Shown: positions 1 through 8,718 of the stretch, piece after piece
Numbering within the stretch: the stretch's first letter is position 1
How the letters are laid out: each line of letters opens with the position of its first letter
Assembly (NCBI GenBank): GCA_964436125.1
Contig: CAYTBT010000008.1
Coordinates: 1-64,000, forward strand
Length of the DNA: 64,000 bases
Origin: CAYRFF01 sp964436125
Lineage (GTDB): Bacteria; Bacteroidota; Bacteroidia; Chitinophagales; Saprospiraceae
Direction: 5' to 3'
The notes under the pieces: model-generated
Seen by the model: the letters and a program-made list of their open reading frames with translations, nothing else
Databases searched by the model: none
Told to the model about the DNA's origin: nothing
Translations under genes and position numbers: made by a program

Positions 1-95
1 CCTCCCACACATAGGGAAACGTTCAGGCAGGGAATGAGCATAATTGATTAAACTCTCGTCATAGCCAGAACTTTTGCCCATGTCTTTTAGCTTTC

Positions 96-270
96 ACCCA
101 AAACATTCAATAGAAATGCAAAAGAAAGTGCAAAAGCCACAGAAGACAAGGGCTCGCGCAAGAATTTGGCTCGGAATCGTAGTAAGACTACGGTGAGAAC
201 CAAATTCGAGCAAGTGCTTATATTCACAGGGTTTTGTGCTTATCTTCAATTTCTATTGCATGATTTGGGT
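96..270. repeat. Long imperfect palindrome, arms of about 85 bp
   Basis: The left arm (96-183) and right arm (187-270) are imperfect reverse complements. The outer ends read ACCCAAAACATTCAATAGAA on the left and, on the minus strand, ACCCAAATCATGCAATAGAA on the right. The centre is CGTAGT-AAG-ACTACG at 178-192, and GAATTTGG matches in both arms midway. I see no coding potential in 1-450. The element could be a MITE-like repeat or a structured RNA; its ends match a motif found in other gaps of this window. Transcription is not shown. Confidence 0.6.
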
Positions 271-277
271 TTTAAGT

Positions 278-302
278 GCCTGCAACTTAAAAGTATGCAG
301 GC
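278..302. other. Short hairpin upstream of csaA
   Basis: GCCTGCA at 278-284 pairs with TGCAGGC at 296-302, and the inner ACT/AGT can add to the stem. There is no T-run, so it is not a clear terminator. It lies between the long palindrome and the csaA promoter region. Confidence 0.45.
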
Positions 303-377
303 ATTGGTTAAAATGAGCTTAAGGAAGAGCTGATTTACTCTTGAAAGGAACAGGCTTACAGTTGAGAAATTCTCCTA

Positions 378-392
378 CATTTGCGTAAAGCT
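378..392 (+). repeat. CATTTGCGnAAGCT motif, copy with 1-nt insertion
   Basis: The sequence CATTTGCGTAAAGCT lies in the gap before csaA. It is a variant of a 14-bp motif repeated through the window, with one extra base in the middle. Confidence 0.55.
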
Positions 393-450
393 TACAACAA
401 AGAGTAAGAGGTAAAATAATAGCAATACAGAATTAACAATTGGAGGGAAC

Positions 451-795
451 ATGGAACAAGGAAATAGATTAATAAAGTGGGACGATTTCTCTCGGATCGA
501 GATGCGTGTAGGGACAGTCATTGATGCCGAGGTCTTCAAGGAAGCGAGAAAAGCGGCATACAAGATGTTGATTTACTTCGGCACATACGGCATACGGAAA
601 ACATCAGCACAGATTACAGAACTCTATTCTCCGGAAGATCTACTCGGAAAACAGGTGATTGCCGTACTTAATTTTCCGCCGAAACAAATTGCCAATATCC
701 AGAGTGAATGCCTGGTGCTCGGTGCGGTCAATGCGGATGAAGTCACCTTATTGACACCGGATAAAAAGGTTCAAAATGGCTTGAGGATAGGGTAA
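451..795 (+). CDS. csaA: CsaA-like tRNA-binding-domain protein
   Basis: This is a single-domain protein of 114 residues, the usual length for CsaA. The OB-fold tRNA-binding (EMAP II-like) domain covers nearly all of it. Recognisable family sequence includes the IRKTSAQIT stretch, the GKQVIAVLNFPPKQI strand and the ECLVLGA strand followed by LLTPDK near the C-terminus. In Bacillus the family is described as an export-linked chaperone that binds tRNA; the role here is inferred. The start is an ATG with GGAGGG at 442-447, one of the few good Shine-Dalgarno sequences in the window. The next gene, ald, is convergent, so this gene is transcribed alone. Confidence 0.9.
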   Translation: MEQGNRLIKWDDFSRIEMRVGTVIDAEVFKEARKAAYKMLIYFGTYGIRKTSAQITELYSPEDLLGKQVIAVLNFPPKQIANIQSECLVLGAVNADEVTLLTPDKKVQNGLRIG

Positions 796-982
796 ACAAT
801 TCCCGGAAACACCTGGACAACAAGCCTGCTGCTAAGGTAAAAAAGCAGCGAACTGTCGTCTTGATAAACTCTGTATGCAAGTCTGTGTAAATCACGCAAG
901 CCTTTCAGATTGGATACGGAAAGACATTTGCCGAAAGGCATAGAATTAAAGAATATAAACGGCAAAACAATATATGGAAGTC

Positions 983-2209
983 CTACAGAGAAGAGGTCAA
1001 CAGAAGATCGAGATCGGTAAATTTCATATCAAATCTATCGGCGAGATATGAATTGGTCAGGCATCCTTTGAAGATGTACACGCCGTGGCGATAACCTTGA
1101 TTGAGGTAAATTAAACGTTCAATTGAGAAGGCCTTTCCAGCATTGATAAGCATCGGCGTAAGGATATTGCTGAATGCCAGTGAAGCCGTGCGCGCTACCC
1201 TACTCGTGATATTGGGGACGCCGTAATGAATCACGCCATGCTTCACAAATGTCGGTGAAGATAAGCTTGTCAACTCGGAGGTTTCAATGCAACCGCCCTG
1301 ATCGATAGAAACATCGACGATCACCGCACCTTCATGCATATTCAAGACCATTTCCTCTGTCACGACAACGGGACTCCGACCAGTCTTGGAATGAATAGCT
1401 CCTATAACAACATCCGATTTCTCGAGTTCTTCATTGAGGAATGCCGGATTCAGCGATGAGGTAAACAGGTGCACGCCGAGATGATTCTGCAGGCGCATAA
1501 GTTTATATACATTATTGTCAAATACCGAGATCTGTGCACCTAGTCCGAGGGCTGTTCTGCAAGCATGCTCTCCCACGACGCCGGCACCGAGAATCACTAC
1601 TCTAGCAGGTGGAATCCCGGAAATACCACCGAGAAGCACGCCATTGCCCCCATTCTGATTGGACATAAGTTCTGCGGCAATCAAAACCGCTGAACGGCCG
1701 GCTAGTTCACTCATAATCCGGACAAGAGGAAATGTCCCATCACTATCCATCATGTATTCCATCGCAATGGCGATAACTTTCTTTTCCTTCAATCCCTCGA
1801 GCAATTCCTTGCTTATCGCAGGGATATGGAGTGGAGAAATAAGCAATGTTCCCGGCTTGAGTAAGTCGATATCCTCAAGACTGGGCGGCGCAATCATTAA
1901 AATAACCTCTGCTTTAAAAACATCCTCTCGTTTATACGCTATGTCCGCACCGGCTTCACTGTAATCATTGTCTGAGAACTTGGCCTTATCTCCCAGTCCT
2001 TTCTCGACGACCAGCCGATGGCCGTGATTAACCAGGATTCCTACCGATGCCGGAGTCAGTGGCACCCGCTTCTCCTGGTTTTTATACTCCTTGGGGATGC
2101 CTATATAAAGCCTATTGTGCTTTTCTCCTCTCTGAAGAAGTTCCTCTTGAGGCTCAAGACGTTCTTGAGCAGAATAACCGCTCTGCATTGATTTTATCGG
2201 ATCATACAT
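983..2209 (-). CDS. ald: Alanine dehydrogenase
   Basis: The 408-residue protein belongs to the alanine dehydrogenase / transhydrogenase (AlaDh/PNT) family, which interconverts alanine and pyruvate with NAD(H). The N-terminal substrate domain starts near residue 35 with IGIPKEYKNQEKRVPLTP. The NAD-binding Rossmann motif, VVILGAGVVGEHA, follows a glycine-rich lead-in in the middle of the protein. The length is slightly above the 370 residues of Bacillus Ald because of about 30 extra N-terminal residues and some at the C-terminus, as in other Bacteroidota forms I know. It starts at ATG 2209. It is followed upstream by tsaE on the same strand with a 42-nt gap, so the two may be cotranscribed. The cytoplasmic enzyme could feed alanine to cell-wall synthesis, but that link is inference. 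Confidence 0.87.
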   Translation of the reverse strand: MYDPIKSMQSGYSAQERLEPQEELLQRGEKHNRLYIGIPKEYKNQEKRVPLTPASVGILVNHGHRLVVEKGLGDKAKFSDNDYSEAGADIAYKREDVFKAEVILMIAPPSLEDIDLLKPGTLLISPLHIPAISKELLEGLKEKKVIAIAMEYMMDSDGTFPLVRIMSELAGRSAVLIAAELMSNQNGGNGVLLGGISGIPPARVVILGAGVVGEHACRTALGLGAQISVFDNNVYKLMRLQNHLGVHLFTSSLNPAFLNEELEKSDVVIGAIHSKTGRSPVVVTEEMVLNMHEGAVIVDVSIDQGGCIETSELTSLSSPTFVKHGVIHYGVPNITSRVARTASLAFSNILTPMLINAGKAFSIERLIYLNQGYRHGVYIFKGCLTNSYLADRFDMKFTDLDLLLTSSL

Positions 2210-2251
2210 AGTTTACCATTTAATGGCGTCTATAAATGTACAAAGTTTTTC

Positions 2252-2701
2252 TTAATTATCAGAATACCGGATTTCAATCTCTCGTTTCCCGTCCTGAGTA
2301 ATACTGGTCTCGAGGCTGATAAAAGGTATGTCGAGGCTGTCTTCAATAAGTTCAGGCCACTCAATCAATACGCAGTGGTATGCCTCGCGCTCGATGATTT
2401 CTTCAATTCCCGCACCGATAATTTCTTCATAATCTTCCAGCCTATATAAATCCATGTGGTAAACTGTCTCCCCTCTGCTCGTAAGATATTCCTGTACGAT
2501 AGAGTATGTGGGACTAGTGATTGCTTCTTCGATACCTAGATACTTTGCTATAGCTTGCGCAAATGTCGTTTTGCCCACTCCCAGGTCTCCTTTTAACAGG
2601 ATTACGGGATAGCTCTCAATTGTCCCATATACGATACGTGCAATATCATTCCATTCATCCCTTGTGTCAACCGTATATCGCTCTGTGCGCGGCTCTACCA
2701 T
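2252..2701 (-). CDS. tsaE: tRNA threonylcarbamoyladenosine biosynthesis ATPase TsaE
   Basis: At 149 residues this has the normal TsaE length. The Walker A loop GDLGVGKTT lies near residues 38-46, followed by TSPTYSIVQEY and HMDLYRLEDYEE, which are family signatures, and a Walker B-like VLIEWPE segment. TsaE is the ATPase that works with TsaB, TsaC and TsaD to make t6A37 on ANN-decoding tRNAs in the cytoplasm. The start is ATG 2701. The gene precedes ald on the minus strand. One of the repeated CATTTGCGnAAGCT motifs lies inside it at 2552-2565, where it encodes TFAQA just after the P-loop. Confidence 0.93.
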   Translation of the reverse strand: MVEPRTERYTVDTRDEWNDIARIVYGTIESYPVILLKGDLGVGKTTFAQAIAKYLGIEEAITSPTYSIVQEYLTSRGETVYHMDLYRLEDYEEIIGAGIEEIIEREAYHCVLIEWPELIEDSLDIPFISLETSITQDGKREIEIRYSDN

Positions 2702-2751
2702 TCTTCCCTACTTTTAATTTGCATTTCCCTTGAGCTTGTTTTCTCAATTTT

Positions 2752-2782
2752 AAACCCAACACACATCTCTCTCGGTGGGTTT
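2752..2782. other. Hairpin in the gap between tsaE and the acetyltransferase gene
   Basis: AAACCCA at the left pairs with TGGGTTT at the right around a 17-nt loop. It lies between two divergent genes (2702-2984), so it is not a terminator for either; a regulatory role is possible but not shown. Nothing else stands out in this gap. Confidence 0.35.
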
Positions 2783-2984
2783 ATGCATTTGATAAAAATA
2801 GCGTATCGATGGATTGTGATTGTACTGTGTTATGTTCTTTTAATGTAAGCTGTGCGCCCTTTTGCACCTTGTCAAAAAATTAAGCAAAAAGTCTAGACCA
2901 CATTCACGACTTTACGATAAAGAACAAGGCTTTCTAAATTTCTGCTCAGCTCTTATCTTTGCTTCAGAAAAAGAACTAAGTATC

Positions 2985-3443
2985 ATGAATATCAAAGCAT
3001 ATCAATTTCAAGAATTAAGCACGGAGAAACTTTATGCTCTCTTGCGATTGCGCAGTGAAATATTTGTTCTTGAGCAAGACTGCGCTTACCAAGATATAGA
3101 CATGATAGACCGGGATTGCATACATATCAACGGTGAGGAAGAGGGAAAACTCCTCGCGTATGCAAGAATAATTCCACCACCATTTGCAGAAAGTGGAAAT
3201 ACGGAGATAGGTCGGCTTGTTGTAGCTCGAGAATACAGGCATAAGGGTTATGCTACATCGCTGATGCAATATACGACAGAACAGTGCAGAAAAAGATTCC
3301 CTCATTCGCCCATCTACATAAAAGCACAGAACTACTTAGAAAAATTCTATAGAAACCTAGGCTTTGTGAGTACCGGTGATTATTTCCTTGAGGATAATAT
3401 CCCACATCAAGCAATGATACTCGATATCAAAGCAAAAACATAG
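2985..3443 (+). CDS. ElaA-like GNAT family N-acetyltransferase
   Basis: The 152-residue protein resembles ElaA-type GNAT acetyltransferases. It opens with the family signature LYALLRLRSEIFVLEQDCAY and carries the acetyl-CoA binding segment IGRLVVAREYRHKGYA, where R-x-x-G-x-A forms the pyrophosphate loop. The C-terminal FYRNLGFVSTGDYFLEDNIPH is also typical. An open frame extends upstream to a TTG at 2862, but the conserved family start is the ATG at 2985, and the extra 41 residues look non-coding. The substrate is unknown. The gene stands alone between divergent tsaE and a 530-bp gap. Confidence 0.85.
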   Translation: MNIKAYQFQELSTEKLYALLRLRSEIFVLEQDCAYQDIDMIDRDCIHINGEEEGKLLAYARIIPPPFAESGNTEIGRLVVAREYRHKGYATSLMQYTTEQCRKRFPHSPIYIKAQNYLEKFYRNLGFVSTGDYFLEDNIPHQAMILDIKAKT

Positions 3444-3630
3444 TCAGCAGAAGCACCGACGAGTTAAAAGCATCTCTTTCCTATTCATACCGATCATCTA
3501 CCGCTCTGTACTCCATAAGCTCAATATCTTCAGAAAGAGAGATTAAGGCTCAGCGCAGTCCATAAATACTCCGGAATTCAAAGGTAAAGCAAGGAAGCTC
3601 AAGCGCGCAGAGAAAGGCAATAAGCAGAAT

Positions 3631-3665
3631 AAAAAAGCTCCGTCATCCTCAACAGACAACGGAGC
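3631..3665 (-). terminator. Orphan intrinsic terminator, possible small-RNA 3' end
   Basis: On the minus strand GCTCCGT and ACGGAGC form a 7-bp stem followed directly by six T residues (3636-3631). The nearest upstream minus gene, ftsZ, already ends at its own strong terminator at 3874-3908. Another hairpin, AAGCATAT/ATATGCTT, lies just upstream at 3692-3709. The pair could be the 3' end of a short RNA starting in 3710-3870. No convincing protein is encoded in 3444-3975. Confidence 0.5.
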
Positions 3666-3873
3666 AAGAATGGGTATGCAGCACATTCTTAAAGCATATA
3701 AATATGCTTCATATATACTCATAGCAAAACACATGCCAAAATATCTTTTTTCTTAATATGTTGAGTAAAAACACCTATACTGAAGCCTTAGAAAGCCCAT
3801 TTAATCAGCAATTGAGAAAAAATAAAGGTAATAAGGGCAAGGCGGGATCATATTTCTCTATTTCATAAAGGGC

Positions 3874-3908
3874 AAATAAAAAATCCGGGCAAGACCAATT
3901 GCCCGGAT
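3874..3908 (-). terminator. Rho-independent terminator of the dcw cluster (after ftsZ)
   Basis: A 10-bp perfect stem, ATCCGGGCAA at 3883-3892 with TTGCCCGGAT at 3899-3908, encloses a 6-nt loop. On the minus strand it is followed by TTTTTATTTG. It sits 67 nt past the ftsZ stop and should end the whole division operon. Confidence 0.9.
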
Positions 3909-3975
3909 AGACCAATAAACCAATAAACCAATATAACCAAATCTCATGTCTGAGAAATGATAATAATGAGAATCT

Positions 3976-5382
3976 TTAATCTACACTCTTGTGTAGAAAA
4001 TTATTTTTGTTTCCTTCGGTATCTTCTGTATGCATATCAATACCACCTCTCTGATAAGCGTTATCCACTCCATCGAGCTTCATATTTCTCCGCTTATAAG
4101 CGGGAATTTTCTCGAGTTCATCAAGAGTTTTGGTATTAATTTTCTTCATTTCTTGCCTTTGTCTCACGCGGCGCCTTTTCTCTTGCTCGAGGTACTCGCG
4201 CGTAAACTCCGGATTGGAGTCCATCGATGTATAGGGATCGATATTGGCATTAGTTACCTTGCCGTAATACTCCTCCGTATTATCCGTTTCCACAGGTTCA
4301 AGTTCAAGATCAATCGTGCTCGATTCCTCGTGCAATTCTTCATCAATATCCCCGGAATTCAAGTCGGCATCATCATCGAGAGACAATGTCGTCCCTGTAT
4401 TTTTCATTCCTCTTGAAGAGCTTTCATCAAATCCAGTTGCAATAATTGTCACACTGAGTTTATCCTCAAGCTCTTCATTCTTGCAATTTCCCCAGATAAT
4501 ATTGGTACTAGTGCCCACTTCTTGGGTGATATAAGACGTGATCTCGGAGATTTCATCCATTGTTACCTCGTTATTGCCGGAGGTAATATTGAGGAGAATA
4601 TTCTTGGCACCTTGGATATTATTATCCTCGAGCAGAGGAGAATTCAATGCAGCTTCAATAGCTCGTATAGCCCTGTCTTCCCCTTCCATTTCAGCGGTTC
4701 CCATAATGCTCACACCGCTTTCTCTCATCACGGTATTCACATCTTCAAAGTCAACATTGATCATCCCGGATACGGTAATAACTTCAGCGATACCTTTAGC
4801 AGCCATTGTCAATATGTTATCCGCTTGCGCAAATGCCTCTGATGCCACGAGATTACCGTGCATCTGTCTGAGTTTATCGTTGCTGATCACAATCAGTGAA
4901 TCGACATTATTCCGCATACTATTCAATCCATCCTCGGCATATCTTACCCGTTTCATCCCTTCAAATGTAAAAGGGAGCGTCACAATTCCTACTGTGAGGA
5001 TATCGAGCTCTTTGGCAGCCTTTGCAATAATGGGTGCAGCGCCAGTACCGGTTCCACCACCGAGTCCCGCAGTTACAAAGAGCATCTTGGTATCCTTTTC
5101 CAAGAATTTCTTCACCTCATCAATAGTTTCAAGGCAAGCTTCTCTACCCACAGATGGTTTACTTCCGGCACCGCGGCCATCTGTAAGGTCTTTCCCCAGC
5201 TGAATCTTATAAGGGACTTCACTCGCTTCAAGGGCTTGAATATCCGTATTACATATTGCAAAGTCAACACCGATAATCCCTTGGCTGAACATGTGGTTCA
5301 CAGCATTGGATCCGCCTCCGCCTACACCGAGTACTTTAATGACAGAATTCTCTTCTTCAGGTAAATCAAATAACAATGGCAT
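3976..5382 (-). CDS. ftsZ: Cell division protein FtsZ
   Basis: FtsZ is the tubulin-like GTPase that forms the division ring at midcell. The 468-residue product has the nucleotide-binding GGGGSNAVNHM at 21-31, the tubulin signature GGGTGTG at 108-114, and the VDFEDVNTVM segment that supplies the T7 catalytic region. After about residue 320 comes an acidic linker, then the conserved LDELEKIPAYKRRNMKLDGV-type tail and a further 25 residues. The open frame extends into ftsA, but the family start MPLLFDLP is the ATG at 5382, leaving 49 nt between the two genes. It is the last gene of the dcw cluster. Confidence 0.97.
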   Translation of the reverse strand: MPLLFDLPEEENSVIKVLGVGGGGSNAVNHMFSQGIIGVDFAICNTDIQALEASEVPYKIQLGKDLTDGRGAGSKPSVGREACLETIDEVKKFLEKDTKMLFVTAGLGGGTGTGAAPIIAKAAKELDILTVGIVTLPFTFEGMKRVRYAEDGLNSMRNNVDSLIVISNDKLRQMHGNLVASEAFAQADNILTMAAKGIAEVITVSGMINVDFEDVNTVMRESGVSIMGTAEMEGEDRAIRAIEAALNSPLLEDNNIQGAKNILLNITSGNNEVTMDEISEITSYITQEVGTSTNIIWGNCKNEELEDKLSVTIIATGFDESSSRGMKNTGTTLSLDDDADLNSGDIDEELHEESSTIDLELEPVETDNTEEYYGKVTNANIDPYTSMDSNPEFTREYLEQEKRRRVRQRQEMKKINTKTLDELEKIPAYKRRNMKLDGVDNAYQRGGIDMHTEDTEGNKNNFLHKSVD

Positions 5383-5431
5383 AATTAAAATTTTAAAAAT
5401 TGGGTAAATATTATTCCTATATGACTCTACT

Positions 5432-6814
5432 TTATAACTGTGAATCTGGAGCCGGCTCAAAGAAATCCTTGAGACGCTCAAGTGTTTTATTAAATCTGCT
5501 TCTCTTCTTTCTTTGAGCTGGTTGCTGTACTTGCTCCTCCTTCTCTATATGGCTTTCCGTTTCATTTTCCACGGGCTTTTCATGATTCAATGGCAATTCA
5601 GCTTGCTGTTCAATTGCCAGTTCTTCTGCTTTCTCTTGTTCTTTCTCCCTGCGGGAAATTCCTTTTATCAACAATCCTATCGCCGTTGCATAAGCTGGAT
5701 TGCTCATTTCTTTTCCATATCCGTGAGCGAGGTATTCACTAGGCAATCCTATTCTCGCTTTTTGCCCGGTCTGTAACTCTGTAAGTTCTTTGATATTCCT
5801 AAGGAGCGCTCCGCCACCGGTAAGGACTATCCCACCGATTAACTTATCCTCGTATCCACTCCGTATTATTTCAGAATAAACATAGTCTAGAATCTCTTCA
5901 ACACGAGCCTGGATTATTCTGGCAAGATTTCTTTCTGATACATTTTTTTCATCATGTCTCTGCAGGCCGGGAATTATAATTGTTCTATTATCGACGATCT
6001 CATCTGCGAGCGCAGAGCCAAATTTCACCTTGAGTTTCTCAGCCTGGTCTCGCATTACCGTGCAGCCTTCTTTAATATCATTGGTAACGATATTGCCCCC
6101 AAGAGGAATTACCGCCGTATGTCTTAAGATTCCTTCATGGAAGATAGCAAGATCTGTCGTTCCACCGCCGAGATCAACGAGGGCTATTCCGGCTTCTAGT
6201 TCTTTTTCGGTAACAACAGACATTGCTGATGCAATAGGCTCTAGAATCAATGAACGGACGCTGAGCCTGGCTTTATCCATACATCGTTCTAGATTGTTAA
6301 AAGCCGTAACTTGACCAGTGATAATGTGAAAATCAGTTTTCAGGCTGCTTCCCGACATACCGATGGGATCATCGATACCACTTTCATTATCAACGGTGTA
6401 TTCTTGAGGGATTATATGCAGAATCTTCTTGCCGGCCGGCAGACCTATTTTATGCATATCTTCGATAAGCTTGTCAATATCTTCTTGCGTTATTTCCTTC
6501 TGAGCATCATCTCGGACAAGAATTCCTTGATTCTGAAGGCTCTTAATGTGCTGCCCGGCAATCCCTAGATGTACTTCTTTAATAGGAAATGGTACACTGT
6601 GACTTACTTTATCGATAGCCTTTTTAATGGCTTTTACGGTTTTATCGATATTGGACACCACGCCACGGAGTACTCCATTGGATTTTTCTTTTCCTACGGC
6701 GAGGATTTCAATTCGTCCATGAGCATCACGGAGTCCGGCGATAGCACACACCTTAGTAGTTCCTATGTCCACCGCAACGACGATATCTTGGTTATTATGG
6801 CTTTGTTGTTTCAT
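5432..6814 (-). CDS. ftsA: Cell division protein FtsA
   Basis: FtsA is an actin-like ATPase that tethers FtsZ to the membrane. The 460-residue protein begins with the phosphate-1 motif VAVDIGTTKVCAIAG, has the phosphate-2 motif LVDLGGGTTDLAIF, and the adenosine motif IVLTGGGALL. A low-complexity Glu/Gln-rich linker follows, then a basic amphipathic helix, FNKTLERLKDFFE, near the C-terminus, which is the expected membrane anchor. The ATG start at 6814 is part of a copy of the repeated 14-bp motif (6812-6825), so the usual leader bases AGCTTGCGCAA directly precede the start codon. It lies between ftsQ and ftsZ, as is standard. Confidence 0.96.
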   Translation of the reverse strand: MKQQSHNNQDIVVAVDIGTTKVCAIAGLRDAHGRIEILAVGKEKSNGVLRGVVSNIDKTVKAIKKAIDKVSHSVPFPIKEVHLGIAGQHIKSLQNQGILVRDDAQKEITQEDIDKLIEDMHKIGLPAGKKILHIIPQEYTVDNESGIDDPIGMSGSSLKTDFHIITGQVTAFNNLERCMDKARLSVRSLILEPIASAMSVVTEKELEAGIALVDLGGGTTDLAIFHEGILRHTAVIPLGGNIVTNDIKEGCTVMRDQAEKLKVKFGSALADEIVDNRTIIIPGLQRHDEKNVSERNLARIIQARVEEILDYVYSEIIRSGYEDKLIGGIVLTGGGALLRNIKELTELQTGQKARIGLPSEYLAHGYGKEMSNPAYATAIGLLIKGISRREKEQEKAEELAIEQQAELPLNHEKPVENETESHIEKEEQVQQPAQRKKRSRFNKTLERLKDFFEPAPDSQL

Positions 6815-6825
6815 TTGCGCAAGCT
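6812..6825 (+). repeat. CATTTGCGnAAGCT motif, perfect copy over the ftsA start
   Basis: The plus-strand sequence CATTTGCGCAAGCT matches all fixed positions. Read on the minus strand it ends in ATG, which is the ftsA start codon. It lies in the 37-nt gap after ftsQ. Confidence 0.8.
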
Positions 6826-6851
6826 TTAATTCTTAAAAAATACATTCAAAT

Positions 6852-7622
6852 CTATTTCTTCTGAGCAATTACCTGCCCCTCAAATCTTAAGTCAATAGTT
6901 TTATAATAATCCCATCCTTTATGAATGAGTTTTTTCTTATACAATAGTTCAAGTCTCTTGAGTTTACTCTCGAGATTGTCCGTTGTCCCGAGAATAATTT
7001 TAAAATCGCCCATCACAGGAATCAAGGTAAAAGCTCCATTTTCATCCAAGACAATCTGATCGACCATCGTGTACATAAAGGAATTGCCTTTCAATCCGGC
7101 ATAGAGGCTTAACAACTGGCTTGATAATGCCTTAACATTCACCTTGTCTTTCTGAATCAATACCACGGGAATCCGTGCCGTAAAATGCTCAGACAAGGGA
7201 ATTTCATCTCCGTGTAAGCCCAGGTAAAAACTCTGGTGATTCTGCGTGAACACCCGGAAAATCGGGTTCTTCTGAAACACCTTCACCTCCATAACGCCAT
7301 CGTTCTTCCTATACACATCGGCATCATATATCTGTGGGTGCTTCCGCAGAGCGTCCTCCAAATCCCTTAGATTAAGCTCTTTCAATTCAGCATAATTAAG
7401 GCTAGAAGGCATTACCTCTTTCATATAGTCCCTTACTTCTTGCTCGGATATCATGGCATGTCGGTGATCAACGGTAACAATATCCACTGACACTTTCTGT
7501 GTTTCCGCATTCATTTTTATGCTTACGGCAGCGACAAGACCTATGCCTATGAGGGCAAAAAAGCCTACCATTAATATCGTCCGCAGGGAACGAGGAATCC
7601 GTATGTTATTCAAGAGTTTCAC
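6852..7622 (-). CDS. ftsQ: Cell division protein FtsQ/DivIB
   Basis: The 256-residue protein has the FtsQ layout: a short basic cytoplasmic N-terminus, one membrane helix near residues 15-36 (ILMVGFFALIGIGLVAAVSI), then a periplasmic POTRA-like region with the family pattern of RDLEDALRKHPQIYDADVYR. FtsQ bridges early and late divisome proteins. The start is GTG at 7622, 4 nt after the murG stop; the only upstream ATG in this gap is out of frame. Sequence similarity in this family is low, so the assignment leans on topology and position. Normally murC sits between murG and ftsQ; here there is no room for it. Confidence 0.88.
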   Translation of the reverse strand: MKLLNNIRIPRSLRTILMVGFFALIGIGLVAAVSIKMNAETQKVSVDIVTVDHRHAMISEQEVRDYMKEVMPSSLNYAELKELNLRDLEDALRKHPQIYDADVYRKNDGVMEVKVFQKNPIFRVFTQNHQSFYLGLHGDEIPLSEHFTARIPVVLIQKDKVNVKALSSQLLSLYAGLKGNSFMYTMVDQIVLDENGAFTLIPVMGDFKIILGTTDNLESKLKRLELLYKKKLIHKGWDYYKTIDLRFEGQVIAQKK

Positions 7623-7626
7623 TGAC

Positions 7627-8718
7627 TCATTCTAAAATTTGGCGGAATACATCGACAATATTTTTTGTCGCAGTAGGTCTTGCAAGTTCAGCAATATTCT
7701 GAGCAAGCTTACTCAATGCATTCCGGTTATGTAATAAACCCATTGCTTCTTTCATCAATTCTGTGGACGCATCACCATCTTTGACAAGCATCGCGGCATC
7801 TTTATTTACGAGTGCCATCGCATTGCGTGTCTGGTGGTCGTCAGTAACATTTGGAGAAGGAACCAGTATCGCAGGTTTTTCAGTTACACACAATTCAGAA
7901 ATTGTGATCGCTCCTGCTCTACATACAACCAAGTCGGCAACAGCATAAGCGAGATCCATACGGTCTATAAACGGAAGAATACGCACATTCTCATAAGACA
8001 ATTCCGCATCTCCGGCATAGCGTTCATACCCTCGCTTGCCACATTGCCACAGCACTTGAACATCGGGATTAAAATCATCGGATTTTATCCACTGAGCAAC
8101 CGCTTCATTCAGCGACCTGGCTCCAAGACTGCCTCCAAATATCAACAGCGTTTTCCTATTCTGACCCCAATCGAAAAAGCGTTCTGCTTCAATTTTCAAT
8201 CGAGATATCTCGCCGAGACCTTCTCTCACCGGATTCCCGGTAAGGACAATTTTCTCGGCAGGAAAAAATTTCTCCATTCCATCAAATGCTACGCATATCT
8301 TATCTACACGCCTGCCCAATATCTTATTGGTCAGTCCTGCATAAGAATTCTGTTCCTGTATCATCGTGGGGATACCGAGACCTGAGGCTTCCCACAATGT
8401 AGGTCCACTTGTATAGCCGCCGAAACCCAGTACAGCATCCGGATTAAAATCCCGGATAATCTGCCGCGTTCTCCGCAGGCTCTTCCATAGCTTCCATGGA
8501 ACGGACAAGTTTTTCAAACTTAATCGTCGCTGAATGCCGACAACAGGCAATCCCTCAATCGGGTAGCCGGCTTGTGGAACTTTTTCCATCTCCATCCGGT
8601 CTTCAGCACCGATAAATAAAATATCCACATCTGGATATTGCTTCTTTATTTCATCAGCGACAGATATTGCGGGAAAAATATGTCCGCCTGTTCCGCCGCC
8701 ACTTATTATTACTTTCAT
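7627..8718 (-). CDS. murG: UDP-GlcNAc transferase MurG (lipid II synthesis)
   Basis: MurG adds GlcNAc to lipid I on the inner face of the membrane, giving lipid II. The N-terminal glycine-rich loop IISGGGTGGHIFPA, the VLGFGGYTSGP segment, the C-terminal donor-site LLIFGGSLGA and VVCRAGAITISEL are all present in 363 residues. A GTG nine bases upstream at 8727 is possible, but the ATG at 8718 gives the normal MKVIISGGG start and overlaps the ftsW stop as ATGA, a common sign of translational coupling. Confidence 0.96.
   Translation of the reverse strand: MKVIISGGGTGGHIFPAISVADEIKKQYPDVDILFIGAEDRMEMEKVPQAGYPIEGLPVVGIQRRLSLKNLSVPWKLWKSLRRTRQIIRDFNPDAVLGFGGYTSGPTLWEASGLGIPTMIQEQNSYAGLTNKILGRRVDKICVAFDGMEKFFPAEKIVLTGNPVREGLGEISRLKIEAERFFDWGQNRKTLLIFGGSLGARSLNEAVAQWIKSDDFNPDVQVLWQCGKRGYERYAGDAELSYENVRILPFIDRMDLAYAVADLVVCRAGAITISELCVTEKPAILVPSPNVTDDHQTRNAMALVNKDAAMLVKDGDASTELMKEAMGLLHNRNALSKLAQNIAELARPTATKNIVDVFRQILE

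Noticed and set aside
3543..3734. Small open frame on the minus strand after ftsZ
   Set aside because: It contains an intrinsic terminator and a second hairpin, so a small RNA is a better explanation than a protein.
5383..5481. Longer ftsZ start overlapping ftsA
   Set aside because: The extra 33 residues are not FtsZ-like; the ATG at 5382 gives the family N-terminus.
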